Assembly (NCBI GenBank): GCA_022578605.1
Contig: MU394151.1
Span: 38,079 to 102,078, forward strand
Origin: Camillea tinctor
Taxonomy: Eukaryota; Ascomycota; Sordariomycetes; Xylariales; Xylariaceae
Direction of reading: 5' to 3'
DNA length: 64,000 nucleotides
Numbering within the stretch: the first letter of the stretch is position 1; each line of letters opens with the position of its first letter. Positions 12,798 to 24,288 of this stretch are shown here, piece after piece. The notes under the pieces are model-generated. The model was not told the origin of the DNA. It saw only the letters and a list, made by a program, of their open reading frames with translations, and searched no databases. Made by a program: the position numbers and the translations under genes.

Positions 12798-12907
12798 GGG
12801 GCTATAGCGAAATAGTATTTCACGCTATAGGGGCTTCTTTCCGAGGCAATCCATACGCAGCAAACACAACATACCTACCTAGGTACGTACATATAAGACC
12901 ACACGCA

Positions 12908-14957
12908 ATGGCCGACGAAACCGTGGCGCCGGCGCCGGCACCGGCCCCCGCGGGCAAGAAGGTGCTCAGCCCGGACGAGGCGCACGTGGAGCGGCTGGCG
13001 GCCAAGGACCTGCCGCCGCTGGACGAGAAGAACGCGATCGCGGTGGCGCGGGCGGGCGGGTGGGAGGTGGACAACCTGATCGCGGAGATGGACGCGGAGC
13101 TGGAGGCGGCGGGGGGCCTGCGCACGGGCTTCTTCCACCTCGACTTCGCCGACAAGAAGTACTTCACCTGGGTCATCGTCGCGTTCGCCTCCATGGGCGG
13201 CCTGCTGTCCGGCCTCGACCAGTCGCTCATCTCCGGCGCCAACCTGTTCCTCCCCAAGGACCTCCACCTCGACACCCGCCAGAACAGCTTGGTCAACTCG
13301 GCGATGCCGCTTGGCGCCGTGGGCGGTGCCCTCATTCTCGGTGTGTGCAATGAGCGGTTTGGGCGCCGCTGGTCTATTATTATCTCTACGATACTGTATA
13401 CCATTGGCGCGGCCCTGGAAGCTGGCTCGATTAACTACGGTAAGCCCCCCCCCCTCCCCCCCCCCCTTCTCCCCTGTTACTGTTACCATTGCAATATTAT
13501 TCTTTGCCATCTCTTTCCAAATATACCTCCCTGCTAACAACTTGCTTGCACGCATAGGTATGATCGTCGCGTCACGTGTGATCCTCGGAATCGGCGTCGG
13601 TCTCGAGGGCGGTACGGTGCCCGTCTACGTCGCCGAGACGGTCGAGCGCAAGGTGCGAGGCAACCTGGTGTCGCTGTACCAGTTCAACATCGCGCTGGGC
13701 GAGGTGCTCGGGTACGCGGTGGCGGCCATGTTCGTCACGGTGCCGGGCAACTGGCGGTACATCCTGGGGTCGTCGCTGGTGTTCTCGACCATCATGTTCA
13801 TCGGCATGCTGTTCCTGCCCGAGTCGCCCCGTTTCCTCATGCACAAGGGCCGCACGCTCGACGCCTACAAGGTCTGGAAGCGCATCCGTGGCACCGACAC
13901 CGCCGAGGCCCGCGAGGAGTTCTTCGTCATGAAGGTCTCGGTGCTGGATGAGCAGCAGGTCACCACCGAGGGCAGCAAGAACAAGCGCTTCCCCTGGATG
14001 GACTTCTTCACCGTTCCGCGTGCTAGGAGAGCTCTGGTTGTGGCTAACAGTAAGTGATACTCCGATACTTCTCCCCCCTTTTGCTTTATCGCTCCCCCTT
14101 TTTGGGTCTTGAGAGTGAACACATTACCCAATTGAGCAGATTACTGACTTTAAAAACGCGCAGTGGTTATCTTATTGGGCCAATTGACGGGAGTAAATGC
14201 TATCAGTAAGTTATTCACATATTTCATCTATGATGACCAGCGGTTGCTAATTCGGGATGCAATAGTGTACTACATGTCAGTGTTGATGACCCAAATCGGT
14301 TTCAACGACCTGCAATCCACTTACATGTCCCTTGTTGGTGGCGGCGCCCTCCTCATCGGTACTATCCCAGCCTGTTTCCTGATGGAGCGGTTCGGACGTC
14401 GCTTCTGGGCCAACATGATGCTTCCGGGTTTTTTCATCGGTCTCGTTATCATCGGCTGTAGCTACCTCATCCCAGTTGAGACGAACCTAGCGGGGGCCGA
14501 GGCGACATACCTGATCGGACTGATCCTGTACATGGGCTTCTTCGGTTGCTACGCGTGCTTGACGTGGGTGGTGCCGTCGGAGGTATACCCGACGTACCTG
14601 CGGTCTTATGGTATGACGACTTCGGATGCGCTGCTTTTCCTAGCCTCCTTCATTGTGACGTACAACTTCTCAGCCATGCAGGCTGCCATGGGACAGACCG
14701 GTCTATCACTCGGCTTCTACGGCGGTATCGCCGTTGTCGGTTGGTTCTGGCAAATCCTCTTCTTGCCCGAGACTAAGGACAAGACCCTCGAGGAGATCGA
14801 TCTCATCTTTGAGAAGCCCACGCGCGAGATCGTGGCCGAGAACCTCAAGAACACGAAGCAGGCTGTCGGCGACTTCTTCGCCGGCCGTTGGGGTGGCAAG
14901 CGGGCCAGCACCGAGGTGCCGCCTCCGTCGAAGGAAACTGACAAGGACGAAGTATAG
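12908..14957 (+). CDS. MFS sugar porter (hexose/other sugar transporter)
   Basis: Four exons (12908-13439, 13558-14049, 14164-14205, 14266-14957) encode 585 residues. The first 80 or so residues are a cytosolic, Ala/Pro-rich tail. The first membrane helix starts near residue 85. Sugar-porter signatures are all present: NERFGRR after helix 2 (about 148-154), the loop motif PESPRFL, QLTGVNAI-YYM at the exon 3/4 joint, MERFGRR in the second half, PSEVYPTYLRS and the closing PETKDKTLEEID. These define the 12-helix family that imports sugars, often with protons, across the plasma membrane. The specific substrate cannot be read from the sequence. Introns end in TAG or CAG and have GCTAAC/GCTAAT branch sites. 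Exon 1 and most of exon 2 are strikingly GC-rich compared with exon 4. Confidence 0.93.
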
Positions 14958-16072
14958 TGTGTGAGAGAGAAGAAGAAGAAGTAGAACTCTATTCCTCTCC
15001 CACTTATTATTTGCCCTTAGAATTCACACTGCATGGACTTATTAGTCGTATTATGTGGGGAATGGAATAGGGGCAAGGGAGGGTGAGATGGAAGTTCTTT
15101 TGATGAAGGATGATAAATAATAATACCCCTATATAGCGATGTTGAAAATGGAGGATCAGCATCAACGATCTGAGTAATGAATGACCACTAGTTATCATTT
15201 GATCCATCATGCTTGTCCACTTGAGTGTTTTTTGTATTTGCAGGTATTTAAACCATTGTGTTCCTACTGATACCTACTACCTCTTATAAAGGTTGAACAT
15301 CTCACCGGTATGCAGGTACTAGTTAGTTATGTTATAACCACCGCTCCTGATAGGCTAAGTACTGAATTGGGGTAGCAGTAGTGATGAGAAAGAGTTATTA
15401 GAAGAGGATATGTACCTAGTAGCCAATTGAGAGCTTATGAGACAGGTACTGGTATTGAGTTACCGCAGAATTAGAGTTTCCAATGGTTGGAGAAAACATG
15501 TGGGAAAACAAGGTAAACCGCTGCTGCGGACGAACTGGGATCTTCTTATTGGATTGGATGTATGCAAAAAGGTAGGTGGTGTTGGTGTTGACCACTAAGG
15601 AGTGAGAATTTTGAGGGGAGAACACAGATACAGCAAGTACGTATCTTTTATGGGTGAATCCATATTATGTAGGTCATTATGATGGGATGGAAGGATGGAA
15701 CCTCCATCTTATCAGATATTATCTTATCTTATCGTGGTGAGGGGCGGTGGTGGCTTATGAGCTATACACTTAGTAGTGTACCTCTAGCACGAAACCTTGC
15801 TGCTTAGGTACCTTGAGGTAGGTTGTCCCGCTGTCCCGCACCTAAATGAGGCACGCGAAATTTTTAGCAGCTTCTTTTTTTTTTTTTTTTTTTTTAATAT
15901 CATATTTTATTCTCTTTTTTTATCATTATCAACAATTGAAGCTACCGTCCTCCACCTCGAGCTTACGGTTCTTCAACCAACAACCAAACCAAACTCCCCT
16001 CCCCCCCTTTCCATTCTCTTCTTACCTCTTCAATTGATTTGGTGAAAAAAAAAAGGAATTGTCACCCTCAAA
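14958..16072. other. Intergenic region with poly-T promoter tract
   Basis: 1.1 kb between the sugar porter and mitochondrial EF-Tu, both plus strand. No coding signal is seen. The last 200 bp, with a long T tract and pyrimidine-rich leader, look like the EF-Tu promoter. Confidence 0.6.
15875..15895 (+). promoter_or_regulatory. Poly(dT) tract upstream of mitochondrial EF-Tu
   Basis: 21 consecutive T residues about 180 bp before the start codon at 16073. Poly(dA:dT) tracts of this length exclude nucleosomes and are frequent in promoters of constitutively expressed fungal genes; the role here is inferred from position. Confidence 0.5.
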
Positions 16073-17523
16073 ATGCCTGCCCATATGAGGACAGTTGCGC
16101 CGCTTCTGCGCGCAACCCGGCATTGCCTCAGATCCGGCAGCACTGCCAACCCTCTTCAGTTCACTGCACGACCCCAGAATGTCATCGCAGGTCTGAACCT
16201 CGCTCGTTCCTATGCTGTCTTCGAGCGGACGAAGCCTCATGTAAATATCGGTACCATTGGCCACGTCGATCACGGAAAGGTATGTGTACCTCTAATACTA
16301 CTCTACACTTATTGTTATAACCTATAATATCCTATAATATCCTATGCTTAGATGTTGATCTGTACCTATAGACTACCCTGTCTGCTGCCATCACCAAGAG
16401 ACAGGCCGAGAAGGGCATGGCCAGCTTCCTCGACTATGGCTCTATCGACAAGGCCCCCGAAGAGCGAAAGCGTGGTATCACCATCTCCACTGCCCATATC
16501 GAGTACTCCACTGAGAACCGCCACTATTCTCACGTCGACTGTCCCGGTCACGCCGATTACATCAAGAACATGATCACGGGTGCTGCTAACATGGACGGAG
16601 CTATTATCGTTGTCGCTGCCTCCGACGGTCAGATGCCCCAGACCCGAGAGCATCTTCTCCTCGCCCGTCAGGTCGGTGTTCAGAAGATCGTTGTCTTTGT
16701 CAACAAGATCGATGCCATTGAGGACCCCGAAATGTTAGAGCTTGTCGAGATGGAGATGCGCGAGCTTCTGTCCAGCTATGGTTTCGAGGGCGATGATACC
16801 CCCGTCATTCTGGGTTCTGCTCTGATGGCTCTGGAGGGAAAGCGGGAGGATATCGGTGTTAAGAAGATCGATGAGCTGATGAAGGCCGTCGACGAGTGGA
16901 TCCCCACTCCCCAGCGAGCCCTGGACAAGCCCTTCCTGATGTCCGTCGAGGATGTCTTCTCCATTTCCGGCCGTGGTACAGTTGCCTCAGGTCGTGTCGA
17001 GCGAGGTACTCTGAAGAAGGATTCCGAAGTCGAACTGCTCGGTAAGGGTACCGAGATCATCAAGACTAAGGTCACCGATATCGAGACCTTCAAGAAGTCT
17101 TGCGACGAGTCCCGTGCTGGTGACAACTCCGGTCTCCTTCTGCGAGGTATCCGACGAGAGGACGTGAGACGTGGTATGGTCATCGTTCAGCCCGGCACTG
17201 TCAAGCCCTACCAGAAGTTCATGGTTTCACTGTACGTCTTGACCAAGGACGAGGGTGGCCGCCACACTGGTTTCACCGAGAACTACCGGCCACAGCTGTT
17301 TACCCGTTCTGCTGACGAGTCTTGCGCTCTTTTCTTCCCCGACGACGTGGAGGACAAGACCCGGTTGGTCATGCCTGGTGACAACGTTGAGATGGTTGCC
17401 CATCTGCACAACCCTCTTGCTATCGAGCCTGGTCAGAAGGTCAGCGTTCGTGAAGGTGGCCGTACCGTCGCTACTGGTCTCATAACGAGAGTATTGGAGG
17501 GAGCCAGCGACAAGGCAGTCTGA
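16073..17523 (+). CDS. tuf1: Elongation factor Tu, mitochondrial
   Basis: Two exons (16073-16279, 16372-17523) encode 452 residues. The N-terminus ([20 protein letters not shown]) is Arg-rich without acidic residues, as in a mitochondrial targeting sequence, and the mature protein begins near [20 protein letters not shown]. The GTPase motifs are complete: P-loop GHVDHGK (residues 63-69), the switch I segment [22 protein letters not shown] and the GSALMALEG loop. They are followed by domains II and III (typical [13 protein letters not shown] and MPGDNVEM). The protein delivers aminoacyl-tRNA to the mitochondrial ribosome. The single intron falls directly after the P-loop lysine and contains a short tandem CCTATAATAT repeat. 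The leader is T/C-rich with an AAAATG start context. Length and motifs fit the family with nothing missing. Confidence 0.97.
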
Positions 17524-20500
17524 GTATAGTGTAGGCTTACTAATGTGCGTATGAGGAAATAGAACGAGTTGAAGACTTGCTGTTTTTTTCCGGGCAGGCA
17601 TCACGGGGAGGGGAAAAAGGAGTTTCTTCAGCTATGTGTATATGGAAAAAATCATTTGTACAATACTATTCTGGCTACCTTGCCGCATGGGAGAATCTCC
17701 TGCTACTCGCTCAAATCTCCCCTCTATCTCTCCCCCGAGCTGTTTCCTCTGTAAGAAGTACAATACGATGATGACTGGAAAGAACATACAACGAAAATAT
17801 TTTTTGAATCACAGATATACATGAAAATACTATAGGTGTTGTATATGTTAGATAGAATCAGTGCCTCGAAAGAAATCACAGTTGTAACGATTCTCTAATT
17901 GCCTGCTACACTAGGAATAGAGGAGGCCTGTCACCCTCAGCTGTATAAAGCTGCGAGGAACTCAAGACTAAGTCTTAGTGATGACACTCGACCACCGTGT
18001 GCTGGCAAATATCAGGGGGGGGGGAGGGGGGGGGCGAATCAATTGAACGCTGGCTATCAAAATTGATGACCAAAACTGACTAAGGTGAATGTCAGCGATA
18101 AAAAGGCAGTAGAGGGGCCAGTTGTCCTAGGTAATAAATCTCATGATTCTAAGTTCCTATAGTCCCTACAGCACAGGGTGGATCGGATAATATTTACACT
18201 ATATATCGACTACCTAATATAGGGGAAGGGTTTCATGAAAGCTACCTTATTATTAGGATATGATTCTTAAAACTATCCTTCGATTTACATGACTTAGCCA
18301 AAAAGAAAAAGAAAAACCAAAGAAAAAACCTGCTACAAGAGAAATTACTATGGGCTTTTGAATAGGGGTTAGCAGTCTCGGTTCTAGATACACATCGTAT
18401 CTTCTACTCGTATGTGATTCAAGGTTCCCCTAGAGCCTAGATGCTAGGTAGTCGGAAACGTGTGCTCTCGACAGGTTGAATCACGATCATCACAGTGAAA
18501 CCCCATAGGCTATAATGTATTGCACAAAATCCATATCGAAAAGCCACAAGCTACAGCAGGAAGTTCGCATTCTGAAACGTCTATCCTAGCCTACGTCTTT
18601 AATTGCAATCCTGTGCACGTTCTTCATGGGAATACTGATATATAACCCCGTATCACGAGACTAGCCACCTGCTTACTTGGATATCCAAGAAACCAAATAG
18701 GTTGTATCAGCAGGAGGAGCCATCAGCATTAATATAGAGAGATGTACAATGGGAATGTCATGAGACATTCACAAATTCCCATGAACCGTTATTATGGGTG
18801 GTTGTTGTAGGGGGACTATGAGAAAAGGTGTGAACTTTTGCTACGGGAGTTTATGTGAAAAATCAAATTCCCGAACACGTCCTTATGAAGGAGGTTTCTA
18901 AGTAAAAAGAAATCCCCGTGAATTCCTATGGGATTATATGGGAAATAGGAGATGGGGGATTTTGGGAAGCCATGGGAATGTATAGCCCTACTGGTATGTG
19001 GATTGCGGGTTATCCCTAGTAGGAGAAAGACGGACATGAAACCATTCTAACGATAAAAAAAATAGGACGGGGAGACATGAGCATGGGGCTGAGAACCGCA
19101 GCTTCCATCTGTTTGTGAGACCCAGGGCTGATATACCAGCTAACATATTCTGCGGATCTCACTCCGCACTTTGATACCCTCCTAGACTCTCCTCTCCCTC
19201 TAGAATCCTTACCAGAACAACTTCCTTCCTCCAGGGATATCTTCATCGGGGATTATGCCCCCTCCCTGGTGCCCCCGTATCTAGCCTCGACGACTTACGC
19301 CCGTTGCTGGATGCTAATCTTAGCTACGATGCGCCGGGGACTTAAACCACACACGCTTAATCCCATGAAAGAGCAAGAACGCCAGCATACCTCCTGGTTG
19401 GCGATGGTTTATAAAGTAGCAGCATAAAAGAAGCGGAGGAGTTCGACAAGAACGTGGACCCCGATTTCGCGCACGTGACGAGGACTACCACTGCCATTAC
19501 TTCACACACACACGGACTCAATGGACATCTGCCCCCGAGCAAGAGCTCTGGGTATGTCACTCCTCCCCGTAAGCCACGTTTTTGCTTTCCTCCTCCCCCC
19601 CCCCCTCTCTCTCTCTATATATATATTTCTTTATACGTTTACTTACGGTATTACTGAGAGAGAGAGACTGCGGATGTACTGCTTATGGCATACACACTAC
19701 CATCCTTAGTCAGGACAGGGGGGATTATCGTGGTCCCGGTTGTTGATGTATCAGTGTCGTACTGTGTATGACCATGTCGGGAGAGAGCATCTAGATAGAT
19801 CGTTGCCCGCACCGCGATCCTGTCGGGAGGTCCGTTTGTGATTCCTGTGATTGATAGCACTGACCTGTTGTGTGATGAGTCTGAGCCCGAGAACGGCAGC
19901 ACCAGATCGGCTTTGCCTAGTCGGCCTGCTGTCGTGTCCTGGTGTGAGCTTAGCGTTTCCCCGTCCCATGATAGTGTTCCTCCTCACTTGCGTTGTCTTT
20001 CCTACAGAATAGGAGCAGTGTGTGTTTGAACACCGATATATGCATCCATGTTTTCTCTGACGACCCATTCATGGGCTGACTTCTATACGTCAGGGGTTGA
20101 CTTTGGCAGTCACATGAGAGCTCGTTACGACGACAAGTACCAGCGTAGGTGCTAGATATAGAGCAGGGCCATGCATATATAAAGGTGAACTTATGTCTTA
20201 CTTACCTAGGTACTTTATGGGTATCATAATACCTTACAGATCTGATATGGAGTGCTGATTCGTTAGTTTGCGTTTTGATGCACTTACATAGGTATGACTT
20301 GTTTGGTGAGCTATAGACGATAATAAGGATCTCGCTCTGGTTATCTATTGGATAGGTACGGAAATCATTTCCGTATGCAGCAGGGTGATGCAAATGCATG
20401 ATTCAGGACCGTTCGGTTGCACATATTGATCTTACACTATAGGTAGGTATGTAACCTAGGTCTATGGGTTGGGATTAGATGGATGGATGGCGAGTGGTCC

Positions 20501-22369
20501 AAATTCTGGACAACATACTCGATAAGGTATTGCCCTTTTGGGAGGGGTACAATACAGTATATCATAGTGCAACTTAATACCACCTGTATTGTCTCTGGGT
20601 TGAGTTCCGTAAACCCAGCTTTAGGGCTGAAAATGCTTGGCAGGCACCTCTAGCCTGCTGCAACTCCCTCGCCAAGCAGTAGCCAATTATAGTTAAAGGC
20701 TCGAACCGCTCAAGCCTCAGGGTGGCACAAACCTCTCCCACTAAACACCCAGTTGAGGCTCTCCGAGGCTGAAAGCCATGGATGTCACGCTCTTTCGGCT
20801 TAACTTAGATCTTCGCGATCATCCTCGCTTTTTATTTCGCGGCGCGAATGTCTTGGCTTTTTTTTTTTTTTTAACTCTGGACTATTGACGATATCGTAGT
20901 CCTGAATAGTTTTTATATTTTACTCCCCTTTCACTAGGGTCTATTTTGGTGAGAACGATGAGTGTGTACGGAGTAAATCCATTTATCTAAATAGTGCCAT
21001 GAATGCTTGTTGTTTCTGATCTGAATCGAGACGGTTACATCTGAAAGGCAGGTCTGGGAAGTGCTGTGAGACTTAAGTTTTCGAAACTATAAGATAGATG
21101 GGGGTATGTGTTGAACAGTTGAGAAAAGTTAAGAATCCCTTGAGGGAATAAATATTGGTGATGTCTCGTGTGAAGATGGGATTTATTCGCGTCCCGAGTT
21201 CGGCATCGCAACGAGAGTGAAGGTTCTGAAAAGGAATTGGGTAAAGAAAAGAAAAGGGTTTTCTAAAAGGAGGTGGATCCTTTAACTTGGCCCGGCCCTT
21301 GAAGATCTTCCCGGTGACCCACACTGTACTGAAGTGGGTCATGGATTGAAAGTCAACGGCACCGGTGTCCCACTTTTCTTTTTTCTCTGTCTTAAGTGTT
21401 GTAACTTGTATAACCCATACTAGTAGAGTAAGTACTTACATAGCGGACGTATCCATGACTTGTGCAACTGATATTCTAATAGTATTACTTAAACTCTATA
21501 TTCCTTAGTATAGTACCACTTACTCAACTTACAACTCTGACATGATCGTGATGAAATCAACCACCGGAATGAAAACAATAACATGCAGAAATTCCAATTG
21601 TATTATCGATTTGTGGGAACGCGTCGCCTCCCAACACGCTTCATCGTCTTCTGTGGGCCATAACCGCCATCCATGCTGTCGAAAACTCTCTTCTATTCCT
21701 AGAATTACCGAGTCATCTCCGGCGCATGGGACAATTCCTCTCATGTAGCCTATGATAAGGGCTTACTGCAGAGGCGAAAAGCCTTATTTTGTGGAACATG
21801 CCTATAACTGAATGCACCCCCTGCTCTAGATATCTCTAGTCCTTACCATGGCCATCTGTGACTATGTCAGGTTGGGCCTCACACGGTCCCATTTCAGCCC
21901 AGCATTGACCGGGAATGTGCCACCTCTAGACTAACTCTCATCCTAGGATCCTACCCAACGATACCGGAGCCTACTGTTTCGGGAAACAAATCTAATCCCG
22001 TCATCCGTACCGTTTGGATGGGATGGCCTATCATCAGCGCCGTGACGTGACACCTTACCCACGCCCGGCGACCAGGTTCTCTCAGCATAGACATGGCGGC
22101 GCAACCGAACCTGCGTGAAGGACCCGCACATCTCCTGGGCCAATGGGAGTGAGCAATGTCACCTGTTAGCCGGAAGCACTCCCTTAGTCCGGGTCTTAGA
22201 CAGAGATTCTCTACGACTCCACTCAAGCCTCACCGAGGACCTAGCTCCCCTATATAAATAGGCCGGGGCCTCCCCTTCGTGCCTGGTGTTATGAGATTCC
22301 GTTCCCTGAGACTCCTCGTTCCAGATAGCCTGACCCTGTACTCGCTCTTCTGCTTCATCATCAACCATC
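17524..22369. other. Intergenic region, 4.8 kb, no supported gene
   Basis: No reading frame here has coding character or a recognisable domain. Visible items are an interrupted G run at 18015-18034, a nested inverted repeat around 18749-18785 (GGGAATGTC / GACATTC inside TGGGAAT / ATTCCCA), CT/AT microsatellites near 19605-19628, and a TATA box at the right end. Base composition is mixed rather than uniformly AT-rich, so old transposon relics are possible but not demonstrated. Confidence 0.5.
22251..22258 (+). promoter_or_regulatory. TATA box of the DHA1 transporter gene
   Basis: TATATAAA lies 112 bp before the start codon at 22370 in a locally GC-rich promoter. A start site about 30 bp downstream would leave a short leader that still includes the ATG at 22291. 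Confidence 0.55.
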
Positions 22370-22506
22370 ATGGTCGACCAAAACGACAGTTCGTCCACGT
22401 TAGCGGACCCCAGCGAGTCCAGCACCCAGACTACCACGCCGGCGTTAACTCGTCCACCCTCACCAGCGGCTACTATCAAAGAGACGCCGCCACAGCCCAG
22501 CGGTAG
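22291..22506 (+). promoter_or_regulatory. Possible overlapping upstream ORF before the DHA1 transporter
   Basis: An ATG at 22291 opens a 71-codon frame that ends with TAG at 22504-22506, overlapping the first 137 nt of the transporter in another frame. If it lies within the transcript it would reduce translation of the main ORF unless leaky scanning occurs. Whether it is transcribed depends on the true start site, which the sequence alone does not fix. Confidence 0.3.
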
Positions 22507-24288
22507 CGACAGCACTGGTTATAAGCTTGTTTCTTTCGACCATGACGACCCTGAAAACCCCAAGAACTGGTCCAAGGCGTACAAATGGTACTGCACCATG
22601 GTCGTCGCCTGTACCTGTTTCGTTGTGGCATTTGCGTCCAGTGTCGTTACCGCCGACATCGCCGGTGTATCAGAAGAGTTCAACGTCAGCGAAGAGGTTG
22701 CCTTGCTCAGTATAACGTTGTTTGTGGTCGGATTTGGAGTTGGTAAGTGAAATATAACCAACTTGTATCATTAAATCAACAAGACCAGCGGATCTGGTGT
22801 GCTAATTGGTTTTACCTGGAAAGGTCCCATGATTTTCGCTCCTTTGTCTGAGATTTATGGCAGACAAATCATCTAGTAAGCCAATAACCCCCAAAACCTC
22901 TCTCTCGCTTTCTTTTTATCATACAATTGCTGACAATAATGCCTTCGCGCAAAGTGGAACGACCCTACTGGTTGCCGTCGTGTTTATTATTCCTGGCGCG
23001 GTCGCCAAGAATATCGCCACTCTTTTGGTTGCTCGAGCTATCGACGGCATCGCATTCTCTGCACCAATGACGCTCGTTGGTGGCACACTAGCCGACCTAT
23101 GGAGATCTGAAGAGAGAGGAATTCCCATGGCTGCTTTCTCGGCCGCTCCCTTTATCGGACCAGCCAGTAAGCGTGCTATGCTCAGAGTTCACTCTCAACA
23201 AGTTGCTAACGAGTTTCAATAGTTGGACCTCTCGTCGGAGGATATTTATCTGATGCGGCAGGCTGGCGATGGCTGTACTGGATTCAGCTTATCTTGGCCT
23301 TCGTTGTTTGGGTCCTCATCACCTTCACTGTGCCCGAAACGTATGCACCCACGCTCCTTAAGAAACGGGCCGAGAAGCTTCGCAAGTCGACCGGCGATAA
23401 ATCATACGTCACGGAATTGGAGCTCGATGCACGACCATTTACCGAAAGGCTTGTTGTTTTCATGGTTCGGCCGTTCCAACTACTATTCGGCGAACTTATC
23501 GTGTTCCTCATTTCTCTCTACATGTCTGTCCTTTACGGTCTTTTGTACATGTTTTTCGTTGCCTATCCTATTATCTTCCAGAAGGGCAAAGGATATTCTG
23601 CTGGTACAACCGGTCTTATGTTGTAAGTGGCCCCGTATAACGGATTGCATGAGGTATAACAGTGCCGCTAACATACCCCAGCATCCCTCTTGCCGTTGGA
23701 GTTATCTGTTCCGCGGCTTGCTCTCCCTGGGTCAACGACCACTACCGGAAACTGATCGCTCCGCACAAGGGGCTTCCGCCCCCAGAACTGCGCCTCATTC
23801 CCATGATGATTTCGTGCTGGTGTATTCCAATTGGTCTCATAATCTTCGCCTGGACTTCCTACCCACGGCTCATCTGGGTCGGGCCCTGCCTCGCTGGGTT
23901 CCCCGTCGGCTTTGGCTTCATCTTCCTCTACAACAGTGCCAACAACTACCTCGTCGACGCCTACCAGCACCAAGCAGCCTCAGCGCTTGCAGCCAAGACA
24001 TGTATTCGATCGTTCTGGGGTGCTGCCGTGGTGCTCTTCACTGAGCAGATGTACGACCGACTCGGCTACCAGTGGGCTAGCACCCTTCTAGCCGGGATCA
24101 GTCTTCTCTGCTGTGGCATTCCCTTCCTTTTCTGGAAATACGGCGAGCAAATCCGACAAAAGAGCAAGTACGCGTACAGCGGCGAAGACGAGGAGAAGGC
24201 ACCTGGTGCCGGCCACGGTCCCATCGTCATTGAAGACGATTCAGAAGACCAAGACCTGAGACTCTGCAGCTACGTCAGCAACCCTTAA
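22370..24288 (+). CDS. MFS transporter, DHA1 (12-helix drug:H+ antiporter) family
   Basis: Five exons (22370-22742, 22824-22875, 22955-23166, 23223-23622, 23682-24288) encode 547 residues. A hydrophilic Ser/Thr/Pro-rich tail of about 70 residues ends in the marker [14 protein letters not shown] that precedes helix 1 in fungal DHA1 proteins. Motif A appears as [15 protein letters not shown] at about 125-139, spread over exons 1-2. The second half has [11 protein letters not shown] and an ASALAAKT segment followed by FGAA-like [14 protein letters not shown], typical of the polyamine/fluconazole-resistance branch. Such proteins export drugs, polyamines or own metabolites through the plasma membrane using the proton gradient. 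Introns 1 and 2 both end in AAAG, with no pyrimidine-AG alternative nearby. The C-terminal tail is acidic. Substrate is not predictable, and no biosynthetic genes adjoin it. Confidence 0.93.

Larger units (their letters stand above)
9474..12907. other. Intergenic region, no supported gene; carries one copy of a dispersed repeat
   Basis: 3.4 kb between two plus-strand genes. The first part is A+T-rich and contains a repeat relic at 10142-10237. A GC-richer patch at about 11335-11790 has overlapping open frames on both strands, but they show no domain or splice pattern and are not called. The last kilobase is pyrimidine-rich and presumably the promoter of the sugar porter. It includes several words fitting the loose CreA consensus SYGGRG (for example near 12051, 12374 and 12796), too short to be convincing alone. 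Confidence 0.5.

Noticed and set aside
12040..12805. CreA-type SYGGRG words upstream of the sugar porter
   Set aside because: A six-base degenerate motif is expected often by chance; no paired, conserved arrangement can be shown from one sequence.
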